This document shows positions 19,684-29,345 of a stretch of 64,000 nucleotides of DNA, in pieces. The position numbers and the translations under genes are program-made. The first letter of the stretch is position 1; every line of letters begins with the position of its first letter. The stretch is taken from NCBI RefSeq assembly GCF_002157855.1, contig NZ_CP020880.1, forward strand, positions 3,162,001 to 3,226,000, given 5' to 3'. The stretch comes from Sutcliffiella horikoshii. GTDB taxonomy: Bacteria > Bacillota > Bacilli > Bacillales > Bacillaceae_I. Below the pieces are notes generated by a model. That model worked only from the letters and a program-made list of their open reading frames with translations. It did no database searches and was not told the DNA's origin.

Positions 19684-20175
19684 TTAGTAACCTTGCTGTT
19701 GTCTTTCGTGATTCACCTGATTTTTTTCTAAGTATGCCTGCTCTACTTCCGCCCATTCAAAACCTAGCATTTGACCCATTTGAATGTAGGAATCCAGTAA
19801 TAGATAGTAATTCTCTTCAGACAAATCTTCTTTAAAAGTAGAGACCAGCTGATAGACTCTATTGAATTGCTCAGTTAGCGTGGCTGCTTCTTCCGCAAGT
19901 CCTCTAGAAGTTTCCGTGCCGTCATACCCAAAGGTCAATCCAAGGGATAAAATAAAATGCACCCCGTCCACATACTCTTCAAGTATTACTCCGCGTTCAG
20001 CAGGGGGCTTTACACTCCAAAACTTAAAGCAGCGAGTTTCATTCGCCAATTCCCCTAACTCTACAAGCAAAGCTAATATTTTTTCATCAACCAAATCCTC
20101 TTTTCTCAGTCCATGTTGTGATTCAATTTTTGCATCAAGCTCTCTTTGCATGTCATATAAACGTCGTAAATTCAA
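19684..20175 (-). CDS. Dimeric (MazG-fold) dUTP diphosphatase
   Basis: A 163-residue all-alpha dUTPase of the dUTPase_2 family that hydrolyses dUTP to dUMP, keeping uracil out of DNA. The metal-binding ELGELANE motif and the downstream KFWS, EEYVDGVHFILSLGL stretch (ExxxD type) are typical. I place the start at TTG 20175 (MNLRRLYDMQRELDAKI) with an AAGAAGGCG site; the frame stays open 37 codons further upstream but that stretch is lysine/phenylalanine-rich and unlike the family. It is divergent from ysdB. Confidence 0.87.
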   Translation of the reverse strand: MNLRRLYDMQRELDAKIESQHGLRKEDLVDEKILALLVELGELANETRCFKFWSVKPPAERGVILEEYVDGVHFILSLGLTFGYDGTETSRGLAEEAATLTEQFNRVYQLVSTFKEDLSEENYYLLLDSYIQMGQMLGFEWAEVEQAYLEKNQVNHERQQQGY

Positions 20176-20211
20176 AAATATCGCCTTCTTTTTAAAAAAT
20201 TTTATAAAAAA

Positions 20212-20238
20212 TGAAACTTTATGATACCTACACCCGTA
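20212..20238 (+). promoter_or_regulatory. SigW-type promoter of ysdB
   Basis: TGAAAC and CGTATA with a 17-bp spacer match the ECF SigW consensus (TGAAAC-N16/17-CGTA). It points at ysdB, a known SigW-regulon gene in B. subtilis. Confidence 0.82.
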
Positions 20239-20288
20239 TATAAGGTATTTTATAATACAAACTGTATTTTTGCGAAGGAGTAGCAAAT

Positions 20289-20687
20289 ATGTTTATGATT
20301 CTCATTCGTCTTGCTTTACTTGCACTTTTTGCTTTTATTATTTATTCCATTTTTAAGTATCTCCTGAATCCAAAAAGGAAGCTTGAGATTGCGCATGAAC
20401 AGAAGAATTTTTACCTTCTTGATCAAAGAAGTAATGTACGGAAGAATTTTCTCCTGACCTATAAAGGGGTCATGTTTGAAGGGGAAAAATATTTGGGGAC
20501 GACAGACAGGGCTTTTGAGGTCATTTCCATTTTTATCTGGCCGAAGAATCCCGAAAAGTTGCAAGGATTGAAAAAGCATGACTTTGAATTTATTCAAAAA
20601 GAAGTACGAAAACAATACCCGGATGCTTTGATTGATTGGAAAAGTCCTATTAAAGAGTTTTTAAAAGGTGAAAGAGGTTTACGCTAA
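20289..20687 (+). CDS. ysdB: SigW-regulon protein YsdB
   Basis: A 132-residue protein with one N-terminal membrane helix (about residues 3-22), then a soluble part containing LLTYKGVMFEGEKYLG and FIWPKNPEKL. This matches YsdB of B. subtilis in length and topology. The biochemical role is unknown. An AAGGAG site and a SigW promoter upstream imply induction by cell-envelope stress. It is the last backbone gene before the accessory island. Confidence 0.8.
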   Translation: MFMILIRLALLALFAFIIYSIFKYLLNPKRKLEIAHEQKNFYLLDQRSNVRKNFLLTYKGVMFEGEKYLGTTDRAFEVISIFIWPKNPEKLQGLKKHDFEFIQKEVRKQYPDALIDWKSPIKEFLKGERGLR

Positions 20688-20757
20688 GTAGCGTTAACCT
20701 CTTTTAACCTTAAAAGGCAATCCTTATTAATGAAGGATTGCTGTATAACTACAATTA

Positions 20758-20970
20758 TTAATTAGCTTCTCCTATCTGCGTCACTATTACTTTACCATTC
20801 TCGTCTAATAAAGGGGTGAGTGCGCATCCTTGCGCACTCCATGTGTATAAATAATTAACACCTGTTTGACGATCAACCCATATAGATATTAGGCTACCCT
20901 GTTGAGAAGTTTGTACCAACTTCTCATCAAAACGTTTATCATCTGTTTTATCTTTTTTATTGAACATCAT
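20758..20970 (-). CDS. DUF6440-like small protein
   Basis: A 70-residue soluble protein. The core WVDRQTGVNYLYTWSAQGCALTPLLDENGK resembles the short DUF6440 proteins of Firmicutes (xVDxxTGVxYLxxxxxxxGGLTPLLDxxG). Function is unknown. A short hairpin at 20715-20742 (AGCAATCCTT and its complement) may terminate both this gene and the convergent ysdB. Confidence 0.65.
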   Translation of the reverse strand: MMFNKKDKTDDKRFDEKLVQTSQQGSLISIWVDRQTGVNYLYTWSAQGCALTPLLDENGKVIVTQIGEAN

Positions 20971-21078
20971 TTACCACTCCTTATAAATACTTTAAAATAC
21001 TTAATCTAATTTCCCATTGAAAAATAATACTGAATGTTCACTCAAATCTATACAGTAAATTTTATTGTTTTCCAGTAG

Positions 21079-21215
21079 TTAACTATCTAACCCATTTTTC
21101 TTGTATGAGTAAATAAAGATAACTAAAGCAATGATGAACCAACCAGAGAGAACACTAATATCAGTTAGGTTCCACTGATATCCAGTTTCGGAATATATGC
21201 TGTTTGCAAAGTTTG
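21079..21215 (-). pseudogene. Possible C-terminal remnant of a small membrane protein
   Basis: An open frame with no start codon, entered just after a stop, gives a protein-like end: SETGYQWNLTDISVLSG, then a hydrophobic WFIIALVIFIY helix and a KKNGLDS tail. No ribosome site is present. The rest of the gap 20971-21492 shows no gene and has the AT-rich look of decayed sequence. I treat this as a decayed gene fragment; the family is not recognised. Confidence 0.3.
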
Positions 21216-21492
21216 TTCAGGATATTACCTCTCCCTCTTCGGCACCTTAAACAACCAATGTTGAATCTGGATACATACATACAGAACGATTCACTTAACT
21301 CCTAGTGTGCTAAAAGATATTCTTTCACAATATAGCATATAAGTGAAGATTCTTGCTGCACTTTAATAGTCTAATACGCAAGATAAAATTACTCTTCTTC
21401 TGGCATAAAATAAAGAATGAGCGCTGATCTTTTTTTCTAGAATCGCGCCCTTTCGTGGAATAACTAACATATGTCTTGATCCTAAAATCACT

Positions 21493-22755
21493 CTACTTTT
21501 TATGTCTGTTCTCTGTTCTCAATAATTTGATATATTTCTCTTCATGCTCCGAAGTAGCATAGATTCTATACTGCCAAAACGCTAACAGACATTTTTTAAA
21601 TCTCTCCATATTTCCTATTCTATTAGATAATTCCGCCACCTCTAAAAGAACTATCATACCCTCTTCAAATTGACTGCATTTACATTGAAACAAAGCATAA
21701 GCATAGCGAAAATCTAAATACATTTTTTCTTTTAACCATGGTTCCTTACTTACAGCCATATCATTAATAATATGTTTATATTTTTTTATTAACCCTTTAG
21801 CATCATCTATCCGATTTAATCGAACATACGTCTCTAATAATCTAGGCAAGCCCACATACAAATCTTCTCTTCCCTCAAGCCAGGAGAGATATTCATCAAC
21901 ATATTCTGAGTGGCCAAAGTCCAATAGTGCAACATATCTATTACCAACTGATGTATCCGCAAAAAAAATGTTTATATGGGCATACTGCTTTATAAGATCT
22001 AGCACTTCTTCAAGCGAGGCCCCTAATCTAGTCAAAGCAAAGCTCTTATACATTAGAGCCCGCCCATAGTACTCGCCTTCAGATGCCAATTTCTCTAATT
22101 TTTCAGCATAATTCAGTACCTGGCTCCAATCTTCGCGCCGATAGTAATCTGCCATGATCCACATGAATGCTTCCTTCCTATTTTCAATTGGCATATTTGC
22201 TAGTTGATCTAGTAAATGAGTTAGTGCATGCTGGCCCTCGTCTGTCATTCTTACGATATAAAACTTCCGAAAATAGCTAACCGATATTTTTTCAGAGAAG
22301 CGATCCAACTCATTATCAATAATTACCTCATAAAGAGGTAGTGCTTGCTTTTCTTTACCTTCATGAAAAAGCATTTCCGCCACTGAAAAGATGTATAGTA
22401 AGTTTTTCTTTCTAATTGTTTTCGAATTTTCTTCTAACATAAAACTTAATAAATCATTACAATGCTTTATATACCCTTTGGCTGCGCACTTATATAAGAA
22501 CTGAGTACTTCGGCGCTTATCGATACGGCTTCCTTCGTTCAAGCATTCTTCTATATAGTGTGAATAGAGTGTACCTTCTGCTAGTCCGAAAGCACTTGTA
22601 ATGGCATCTAAATTTTGCAAAGAAAGTGGCTGTCTATGATTTAGTATACGACTTATCTCGCTTATATGAATTCCGGAATTTTTCGAAAGCTCCGTTTTAT
22701 TCCAGTCTTTCCACTGCATATATTTTTGTATCTCTTGAAAAAGTACAACGTTCAT
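21493..22755 (-). CDS. HTH-TPR regulator (AimR/RRNPP-like)
   Basis: A 420-residue protein. An N-terminal HTH (about residues 15-65: WNKTELSKNSGIHISEISRILNHRQ in outline) is followed by a long helical region that looks like TPR repeats. This is the architecture of peptide-sensing RRNPP regulators, and the overall layout is closest to AimR-type arbitrium receptors, though the similarity is architectural. It is divergent from a second HTH-TPR gene, and a long inverted repeat sits between them. No obvious signal-peptide gene follows it. Ligand and targets are unknown. Confidence 0.65.
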   Translation of the reverse strand: MNVVLFQEIQKYMQWKDWNKTELSKNSGIHISEISRILNHRQPLSLQNLDAITSAFGLAEGTLYSHYIEECLNEGSRIDKRRSTQFLYKCAAKGYIKHCNDLLSFMLEENSKTIRKKNLLYIFSVAEMLFHEGKEKQALPLYEVIIDNELDRFSEKISVSYFRKFYIVRMTDEGQHALTHLLDQLANMPIENRKEAFMWIMADYYRREDWSQVLNYAEKLEKLASEGEYYGRALMYKSFALTRLGASLEEVLDLIKQYAHINIFFADTSVGNRYVALLDFGHSEYVDEYLSWLEGREDLYVGLPRLLETYVRLNRIDDAKGLIKKYKHIINDMAVSKEPWLKEKMYLDFRYAYALFQCKCSQFEEGMIVLLEVAELSNRIGNMERFKKCLLAFWQYRIYATSEHEEKYIKLLRTENRHKK

Positions 22756-22805
22756 AATTCATATTCACCCTATTCTTATGATGAGATTAACATATTTCAT
22801 TATAA

Positions 22806-22847
22806 AAATTTGATAGAATTTTTCAAAAATAATATCCTATCAAATTT
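22806..22847. promoter_or_regulatory. Long inverted repeat between divergent regulators
   Basis: AAATTTGATAG (22806-22816) and CTATCAAATTT (22837-22847) are perfect 11-bp arms 20 bp apart. It lies in the shared control region of two divergent HTH-TPR genes and is a candidate operator. Confidence 0.55.
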
Positions 22848-22971
22848 AATTATAATGAAAAGAATAAGGTTATTAAAGGTGCACGAAGCAAATTTACATG
22901 CTTCAAAAAACCATTCTTTTATATATTTTTGAATATACTTAGAAACTAACTTTGGTAGGGGAGAAAACATC

Positions 22972-24201
22972 ATGCATGAAGGAAGAATAATCAAATATTT
23001 TCGCAAGAAAGCTAAATTAACACAACAGCAACTTGGGGATGGCATTTGTTCTGACACTCATGTAAGTAAGATCGAACGTGGGATGACAGAATATTCCCCA
23101 GAGGTTACATTCCTACTATCTAAACGACTTGGAATAAATATCGAAGAGGAGCTAAGCCGTTTTCATAACTTAAAGAAAATTCTCGCTCGCTGGCATGATG
23201 CAATCATCATGCAACGGTTCGAAGCTATTGAAATAATAAAAGAAGAACTAGATAATGAAGAACTAATCCAAATCAGTGAACATCAAATCCTTTATGATTT
23301 ACTTAGAGCAAGATATCACCTACTACGTAATAATTTAATAGAAGCAGACATAATCACAAAAAATATACAAAAAGCTCATAGAAAGTTGCCCCCATATGAA
23401 AGTAACCTACTAAAGCACATATTAGGGATGTATTACCTAGCTAATAAAGATATGATAAAGGCAGTCAATATTTTACGATCGATTAACAGTGATGATTATA
23501 ATAATCCAGAGTATTATCTAACTTTATCAACCGCTTATCTTGCAGTGAATTCAAAGATAATGGCTTATTACTATGCAGAATTATCTTTGCAATTTTTCAT
23601 CAAAACCAATAATTACTTAAGAAGTATAGATGCAGAAATGATTATGCTAATAACTAGGGAAGGTGAGGGACAATGTGATTTTCAAAAAATAGTCGAGCAG
23701 TATGAAGCTTTAATCCAAACCTGTGACCTTTGCCATGCCCATGATAAAAAGGCAAAGGTTCTTCATAACTTAGCAGAGGAACATTATTGTAGAAAAGATT
23801 ATAAAGCATCTAGTCGGTTGTTTCATAAATCTATGTTGCTAAAAGAAAAAAAATCAGCTGAGTACTTAATTTCTTTGGAAGCTTTCATACGGTGTTGCTT
23901 CGAAGGAAGTATCCTATCAAAGGATAAATTAGAAAAGCTTGGAAACGAAGGGCTAGTGATTGCAAGAGAGATTAACCAGGGTCTACATACAATAAATCTA
24001 CAGCTTCTTCTCCTTCGGATCAACAACCAAATTGCGGAATACTATCATTACTTAAGTACTAAAGCCTTAACTTACTATAAAAAATGTGGTTATGTATCTA
24101 TAGTACAGCGGTATGAAAAGGAACTTTTTAACTATCATTTAAAAACCCGCCAAATCGATGATGCTCTAAAATTTGCGGATTTATTAATTAATAATGGTTA
24201 A
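22972..24201 (+). CDS. NprR-like HTH-TPR quorum-sensing regulator, copy 1
   Basis: A 409-residue protein. The N-terminal XRE-type HTH (residues 5-55) contains TQQQLGDGICSDTHVSKIE, close to the TQEEL..GICSV.YLSKIE signature of NprR/PlcR. The remainder is helical TPR. It is paralogous to the regulator at 31232-32467 (shared GIC/GVCS, THVSKIERG, KxLxxWHD, YYYAELSL). Known relatives bind short re-imported peptides and activate extracellular protease genes, and here the neighbour is a secreted protease. It has a good GGGGAG ribosome site. A family A element begins about 30 bases after its stop. Confidence 0.75.
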   Translation: MHEGRIIKYFRKKAKLTQQQLGDGICSDTHVSKIERGMTEYSPEVTFLLSKRLGINIEEELSRFHNLKKILARWHDAIIMQRFEAIEIIKEELDNEELIQISEHQILYDLLRARYHLLRNNLIEADIITKNIQKAHRKLPPYESNLLKHILGMYYLANKDMIKAVNILRSINSDDYNNPEYYLTLSTAYLAVNSKIMAYYYAELSLQFFIKTNNYLRSIDAEMIMLITREGEGQCDFQKIVEQYEALIQTCDLCHAHDKKAKVLHNLAEEHYCRKDYKASSRLFHKSMLLKEKKSAEYLISLEAFIRCCFEGSILSKDKLEKLGNEGLVIAREINQGLHTINLQLLLLRINNQIAEYYHYLSTKALTYYKKCGYVSIVQRYEKELFNYHLKTRQIDDALKFADLLINNG

Positions 24202-24233
24202 AAAATGTAGAGTATGCTCGCTAAAAAATGGCC

Positions 24234-24444
24234 GCCACTGAAAAAGTACTTTATTTTAGATTTTATTCGGCACCGCTGTTGATTTCCGCAAATGGCTTCG
24301 CTTTCCGTGGGGCGACCTTGAGCCTCCTCAGGCTGCGCCCTGTAGGGTCTCAAAATTGTCGCTACTCCCCCGCAAGAGTCTACGCCATTTGCTCCAATCA
24401 TCAGCTAGAAACCATCAATAACAATAGGGTTTCAGTTTTAAGTT
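24234..24444 (+). mobile_element. Family A element, copy 4 (nearly full length)
   Basis: Starts with the terminal sequence GCCACTGAAAAAGT and contains the core palindrome GCAAATGGC...GCCATTTGC and the inner TTGAGCCTCC / GGGTCTCAA stem. The right end is decayed (TTTCAGTTTTAAG). Confidence 0.8.
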
Positions 24445-24448
24445 ATCT

Positions 24449-24483
24449 CGATAAATGCCAGGGAGTTCTCCCTGGCATTTTTG
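24449..24483. terminator. Bidirectional terminator after the first protease gene
   Basis: AAATGCCAGGGAG pairs with CTCCCTGGCATTT, with T-rich sequence on both sides. Confidence 0.75.
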
Positions 24484-24491
24484 CTGTTTAT

Positions 24492-27400
24492 TTAGTTTCT
24501 TAATTCCAGCCCTATTGATCGGAATAATTTTTCCAATGTTACCTTACCTGATTTTTCTTTAGGTTTCTTATCCCCTTTAACATCTGGGCCTACTTTAAAG
24601 AAATTCTTCTCGATGTATCGGAGGTCTTTCTCATCTACTTTACCATCTTGGTTGATATCTCCCTTGTTCACACCTACATTCTCTTTTCCATAGGAGAAAA
24701 CAGCAATAATCGCATCGTTAATATCAATCATCTTGTCACCATTTACGTCACCCGCATAGCCTGTTTCTATTTGGGCTATATGTCGTGTCCCTACTAACTC
24801 ACCATCAATATACGTCCCTACAGTCTGAGTCGTTTTACTCGTAAGGTGACCAGGTACTTGCACATAAATGTCATACTCTTGTTCTGTAGTTGGTAGTTTA
24901 TCTATTGTATAGTAAGCATTACTATGAATAATCGAGGCTTCAAAGGTTTTTCCATTGTTATTTTTCGCATAGACCTTTGCTCCAAGCTTAGAGTAGTCAA
25001 ATGTATTATCCCATTGACCATTTTCTCTCATGAATGCTTCTGGTTTCATGTTCCCATTTACGATGGAGTATTTTGCCAGAATTATAAATGACTTGTCTTT
25101 ATATACTCGAATCGTAGTAGGGTTAGAATCTGATGTTTTCTTGTATTTAAAGGCAATAGTATCAAAAGATAATGATAATCCATCTTGGTAAGTGTAGTTT
25201 TCATCGTTTATGACTTTGAATGTGACATCCAAAAACGGTAAGTTCTGATCGATAGCTAAATCATTTTCCTCAATCGAAGCTCCTACTTTGACAGTGCTAG
25301 CATTTAATGTTGGTTCATCTAATATAAAGTTAACTCCCTTTTCCTCTGTGTACTTTTCAAAGGCCTCATTGACTTTGACATTCAGAAATTCAAAGTGTTT
25401 ATTATAGAAAGGTACAGTGAATTCTCCAGAGGCCAGTTGCTTAACATTGTTCAAATTCAATGTCATCGTAATTCCGTCCCCAAGACGCACCTTTTCTTTA
25501 TCATAACTTGGAACCGCGTATTCCGTTCCTTCTTTTATGAACAGGTAACGATTTATGCCTTGCGGATATCCTACTGAAGCTGTTGCATTATCAAATACAA
25601 ATAAATTGGAGTCTAAATAAGACATTTGGTCAATTCTTTCCTTCGTTGCCGGAAATCTAAAGTTCCCTTCGCTATCCACCGCAAGGAAATGACGATTATA
25701 GTAGTTATACTCCCACCAAAGTGCACCATTCACAGATTGATCGATAGCCATTCCTTTTTGTTTGAGAGCATCGACTGTCGAATCATATACGTTTCCGTGA
25801 ATCCATACTGCAGGGCCTTCATATCCTTCTTCTATCGTGTACATCGAATCATCCACTTCATAAATACCAGGATCCATGGATACCTCTACCTCCGGAGGAG
25901 TATTATCAATCATCACCATTGCGCCTTTACTCCGGGGTATACCTTGCTCATCATACCCAATCATTTCGAACGTATAGTCACCTTCCGGCAGTTTCACCTC
26001 TTTATCAGAAATTGGCTGCGAAGGATCATTGGTGAATGGGTACACTTTTCCTTTAAAAATAGCATCTGCCCAATAATCAATACCTGTCAATAATTGGCTT
26101 GCATCAATGGTTGCGATAAATCCAATTGCTTCCCCTGATTTTCCATCTTTCACCAATACATCAATCGTCTCTAATGGAGTTGATAATTTTACGATTGCAT
26201 TGGTATATGGCGTATAATACGGATGTGCCTTCGAATCATTCGCAATCATCGGTCTTGTCAATACCATTTTCTCAAATCCTTTTTCTGTCACACGGATGGA
26301 AAAAGGTATTCGGTAATTTTCTTCTTCATGTTCCGAATTAATAAGGGTAACATATCCTTCATACCGCCCGAATTCCGCATCTTGTGAAACGCGTATAGTC
26401 GGCTCAACCTCTACATATTTTCCTGGTTCAATAGAAACTGTATTTGGTATTATTACTTCTACACCATTTTTGTCGGCATCCTGAATTTCTCCCTTAGCTG
26501 GTAAGAATTCAACATTTGTGTTAAATTCCTTTACATCTTTTTCATTGAAGTTCCGTATAACTATTTTCCTGCTGTCTTCAATAGGCCCATCTCCCTCTTT
26601 AAAGTGACTGCCGAAAGCAATTGAACCCGTTTCTTCATCAATTTCGATGAAATTCCCATCTTGTTCATGCATCGTTTTGTCCATAACTTTTATTAGGGTT
26701 TCCGTATGAACCGCCTCGTACGCATTAATTCGCCCTGAGCCGATTTCATTGACGGAGTATTCGCCATTCATTTCATCCGCCGTATTCATTAACGCCGCTT
26801 TCACATCAAAAGGTGTATATTCAGGATTGGCTTGCAAGATAAGCGCTGCCGTCCCAGCTACATGAGGAGCAGCCATGGATGTCCCTTGGAGACGAGCATA
26901 TGCGGTATCGTATTTTCCTCCGTCCTGTGGATCATTAATAAACTCAGGGATAGTAGAGAATATTGCCACTCCCGGTCCGACGACATCTGGTTTAATGTCA
27001 TCATTCCCGTTAGCAGGGCCTCTTGAACTAAATTCAGCTAAGCGGTCTCCTTCTGTCTTGACACTACCTAGTGATTCAAATTTAATTTCTGATTGAGGAA
27101 GCATCTGTTCCCCGTCAGCTTTTGTAATCCCGAAAGTAGGAATATAATTCATCCCCTCCCCAAGATAAGCTTCTATCTCCCCATCAACATGATTATAAAT
27201 AATTACAGCTTTAGCACCTGCAGCTCTAGCATTTTGAATTTTTTCATCAAATGTAATGTCGCCTCGTTGAATGATTGCTACCTTACCTGCGACATCTTTA
27301 TTGTCAAAGTCGGTTTTAGTTCCTATTCCAACATCGACAGTAGGCAAGGTTTTATTTTCGAGATCTTTTAAGTTATCTGTAAAGTTTTGCGCCAATAACT

Positions 27401-28664
27401 TCATGTCGGTGATGCTGGCTTCCCCTGCACTTGCGGTAATCGTTGGAATGGTTACCGAAACATCACTTGCCCCTACCGTAATTCCTAATGCTGCTGCTCC
27501 AGGAGATCCTAGAGTTTTTTCACCAGGTCCTGCGTTTCCAGACGCAACGACAGTCACAACGCCTGAGAGCATCGCATTATTAACCGCTATAGATGCCGGA
27601 TTTAGCGGATCATTAATACTTGATCCTAATGATAAGTTGATAACATCCATCTCTTCTCGAACCGCCCTGTCAATACCTGCAATGATTGCAGCAAGCGATC
27701 CTCTCCCATAAGAACCCAACACACGATACATATATAAATCGACATCAGGGGCTACTCCCTTTACTGCAGATGCCGAGCTGTTTTTCTTTTGTGCTGCGAT
27801 AGATCCAGCTACGTGTGTTCCATGTAATGTATAGTAACTGGAACCACCTTCAAATTCAGGCCTTCCGGAATCCTTCCAATCTTGATACGTTGCCTCCATT
27901 GGATCTGAATCATTATCAACAAAATCATATCCGCCTTTATAAGAATCTTTTAAATCTGGGTGATTATAGTCAATTCCTGTATCAATCACCCCCACTTTTA
28001 CTCCCGATCCGGAAATATTCTCTTGATGAAGTTTGTCCGCACCGATTTGTACAAGGCTATCATCTACCTTTGAGGAAGTTGATGATTTCATTTCACTTGC
28101 TTCTTCTGGTAGGTCAAGCTTCACTTCAGCATCTTTCCAAATACGTTTGACAACTCCTGTACTAAGTAACTCTTGCACCGCCGTTCCCGGTAATGTCATC
28201 GCTACCCCATTGAATGCCTCATGGTATTCTCTCGTAATCTTGGAGTCTTTCATCTTTTCTTCATTTGGTCTATTTAAGCTTTTGATAGTTTTCCATTCTT
28301 TTTGAAACGTATCGTGATCTTTTTTCACTTTACTTTTTGCTGAAGAAAGAGTCATTCTTTTTCCTTTTGCAGCATTCTTTGCCACTTCCACCTCTGCTGG
28401 GTCAGAATTAAATTCTACAATTACGTTGACTAATTCTGAATTCTCTTTGTTAATATCAGGTGAAACGACAAACCCTGGTGTAATCTCAAGTTCTTTCAGC
28501 GCTTTCCTTTGATGCTCAGTTAAATTAACTAACATCTGCTCCACACCATTTTTATCATTCTGAATATTATCTTCAGCAATAGCTTTATATGAAGTCCCCG
28601 TGGAAAATAACAAACTAGCAACTAAAGTTCCTGTAATTAAATGTTTTATTTTTCCAATGCTCAT
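24492..28664 (-). CDS. Secreted cohesin-dockerin subtilase 1
   Basis: A 1390-residue extracellular serine protease. Signal peptide 1-30; I9-like propeptide about 75-185; S8 domain with Asp228 (VIDTG), His281 (HGTHVAG), oxyanion Asn377 (ASGNAGP) and Ser596 (GTSMAAPHVAG), so the triad is complete. A PA domain is inserted at about 405-540, as in Vpr/lactocepin types. Beta-sandwich modules cover 660-1045, a cohesin-like module about 1050-1185 (RLGDGITMTLNLNNV), a carboxypeptidase-regulatory-like module about 1190-1300, and a dockerin 1304-1355 with two calcium loops (GDVNGDKMIDINDA, GDINQDGKVDEKDL). The tail ends KVTLEKLFRSIGLEL. An AGGAGG site precedes the ATG. This is the most divergent of the dockerins here. 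Confidence 0.92.
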   Translation of the reverse strand: MSIGKIKHLITGTLVASLLFSTGTSYKAIAEDNIQNDKNGVEQMLVNLTEHQRKALKELEITPGFVVSPDINKENSELVNVIVEFNSDPAEVEVAKNAAKGKRMTLSSAKSKVKKDHDTFQKEWKTIKSLNRPNEEKMKDSKITREYHEAFNGVAMTLPGTAVQELLSTGVVKRIWKDAEVKLDLPEEASEMKSSTSSKVDDSLVQIGADKLHQENISGSGVKVGVIDTGIDYNHPDLKDSYKGGYDFVDNDSDPMEATYQDWKDSGRPEFEGGSSYYTLHGTHVAGSIAAQKKNSSASAVKGVAPDVDLYMYRVLGSYGRGSLAAIIAGIDRAVREEMDVINLSLGSSINDPLNPASIAVNNAMLSGVVTVVASGNAGPGEKTLGSPGAAALGITVGASDVSVTIPTITASAGEASITDMKLLAQNFTDNLKDLENKTLPTVDVGIGTKTDFDNKDVAGKVAIIQRGDITFDEKIQNARAAGAKAVIIYNHVDGEIEAYLGEGMNYIPTFGITKADGEQMLPQSEIKFESLGSVKTEGDRLAEFSSRGPANGNDDIKPDVVGPGVAIFSTIPEFINDPQDGGKYDTAYARLQGTSMAAPHVAGTAALILQANPEYTPFDVKAALMNTADEMNGEYSVNEIGSGRINAYEAVHTETLIKVMDKTMHEQDGNFIEIDEETGSIAFGSHFKEGDGPIEDSRKIVIRNFNEKDVKEFNTNVEFLPAKGEIQDADKNGVEVIIPNTVSIEPGKYVEVEPTIRVSQDAEFGRYEGYVTLINSEHEEENYRIPFSIRVTEKGFEKMVLTRPMIANDSKAHPYYTPYTNAIVKLSTPLETIDVLVKDGKSGEAIGFIATIDASQLLTGIDYWADAIFKGKVYPFTNDPSQPISDKEVKLPEGDYTFEMIGYDEQGIPRSKGAMVMIDNTPPEVEVSMDPGIYEVDDSMYTIEEGYEGPAVWIHGNVYDSTVDALKQKGMAIDQSVNGALWWEYNYYNRHFLAVDSEGNFRFPATKERIDQMSYLDSNLFVFDNATASVGYPQGINRYLFIKEGTEYAVPSYDKEKVRLGDGITMTLNLNNVKQLASGEFTVPFYNKHFEFLNVKVNEAFEKYTEEKGVNFILDEPTLNASTVKVGASIEENDLAIDQNLPFLDVTFKVINDENYTYQDGLSLSFDTIAFKYKKTSDSNPTTIRVYKDKSFIILAKYSIVNGNMKPEAFMRENGQWDNTFDYSKLGAKVYAKNNNGKTFEASIIHSNAYYTIDKLPTTEQEYDIYVQVPGHLTSKTTQTVGTYIDGELVGTRHIAQIETGYAGDVNGDKMIDINDAIIAVFSYGKENVGVNKGDINQDGKVDEKDLRYIEKNFFKVGPDVKGDKKPKEKSGKVTLEKLFRSIGLELRN

Positions 28665-28764
28665 ACCGTTCCTCCTAGAAAAATTATTCTAAATCTAAAG
28701 CATGGTGAAAAAGAAATTTAGTAGACTCATAATAATTGGCTCTGATTGTTAATATTGAGTAGGA

Positions 28765-28892
28765 TTCTAGCTGTTTACTTCTTACAGAGGTACCGGCAAT
28801 CTTGAGATCTCGCAGGGCAAAGCCCGGGGAAGCTCAAGGTAGCCCTTTGATAAGTTCAGCCTGTTGCGGAAATCAAGAGCGGCGCTTAACAG
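28765..28892 (-). repeat. Degenerate family A element
   Basis: Reverse complement keeps CCGCTCTTGATTTCCGCAA, CCTTGAGC, a CCCCGGGC region, GATCTCAAGATTG and AACAGCTAGA, in the same order as in the copy at 24234, but the arms no longer pair well. It lies upstream of the first protease gene. Confidence 0.6.
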
Positions 28893-28902
28893 AGCCTAAT
28901 AA

Positions 28903-29166
28903 TCAAATCCAAGTTTCAACAATTGTTGCGTCATCACCGGGCGAATTTTTTATTAGAGAAAATCCCTTAGGTATTTCCTTTCTAATAGCTTCTAGATTTG
29001 TTCTCGTCAAGATATAGTTAGTAGGTTTATTGACATCGAATACCCTTGCTATATACATGTCCTGATAGTCTATCGGACTAGAAAATATAACTATGATCGG
29101 CATTTTATACTTTGTAAAATTAATCTCACTAAATGAATTTATCAGTCTGTCCTGGTTGACCATCAT
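28903..29166 (-). CDS. Conserved hypothetical small protein
   Basis: An 87-residue soluble protein with an AGGGAG ribosome site. It has the look of a real protein: an IVIFSSPIDYQDMYIARVFD beta-rich segment, a NYILTRTNLEAIRKEIP helix and a DDATIVETWI end, a pattern seen in short uncharacterised Firmicute proteins. I do not recognise a function. It lies after the tasA-like gene terminator on the same strand, and its 3' end abuts a degenerate family A element. Confidence 0.6.
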   Translation of the reverse strand: MMVNQDRLINSFSEINFTKYKMPIIVIFSSPIDYQDMYIARVFDVNKPTNYILTRTNLEAIRKEIPKGFSLIKNSPGDDATIVETWI

Positions 29167-29212
29167 AATTCTCCCTTTTTAAAACAATTTCAATGCATGT
29201 AGTATATAATGA

Positions 29213-29262
29213 CAAAAAGAAAGCCAAGAATATCGAACACTGAGGATATTCTTGACTCTTAA
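29213..29262 (-). terminator. Terminator after the tasA-like gene
   Basis: AGTCAAGAATATC pairs with GATATTCTTGGCT and is followed by TTCTTTTTG on the minus strand. Confidence 0.75.
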
Positions 29263-29345
29263 CACTGGTGTTTATCTTTGATTGTTTAGTAGAGAAAAGG
29301 ATTATCTCGAAGGTTGGTATTTAATACTTGTAACATCTTCTATTT

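Noticed and set aside
21300-21480. A 35-codon frame on the minus strand after the AimR-like gene (MLVIPRKGAIL...)
   Set aside because: No ribosome site and a basic composition unlike known arbitrium precursors; considered chance.
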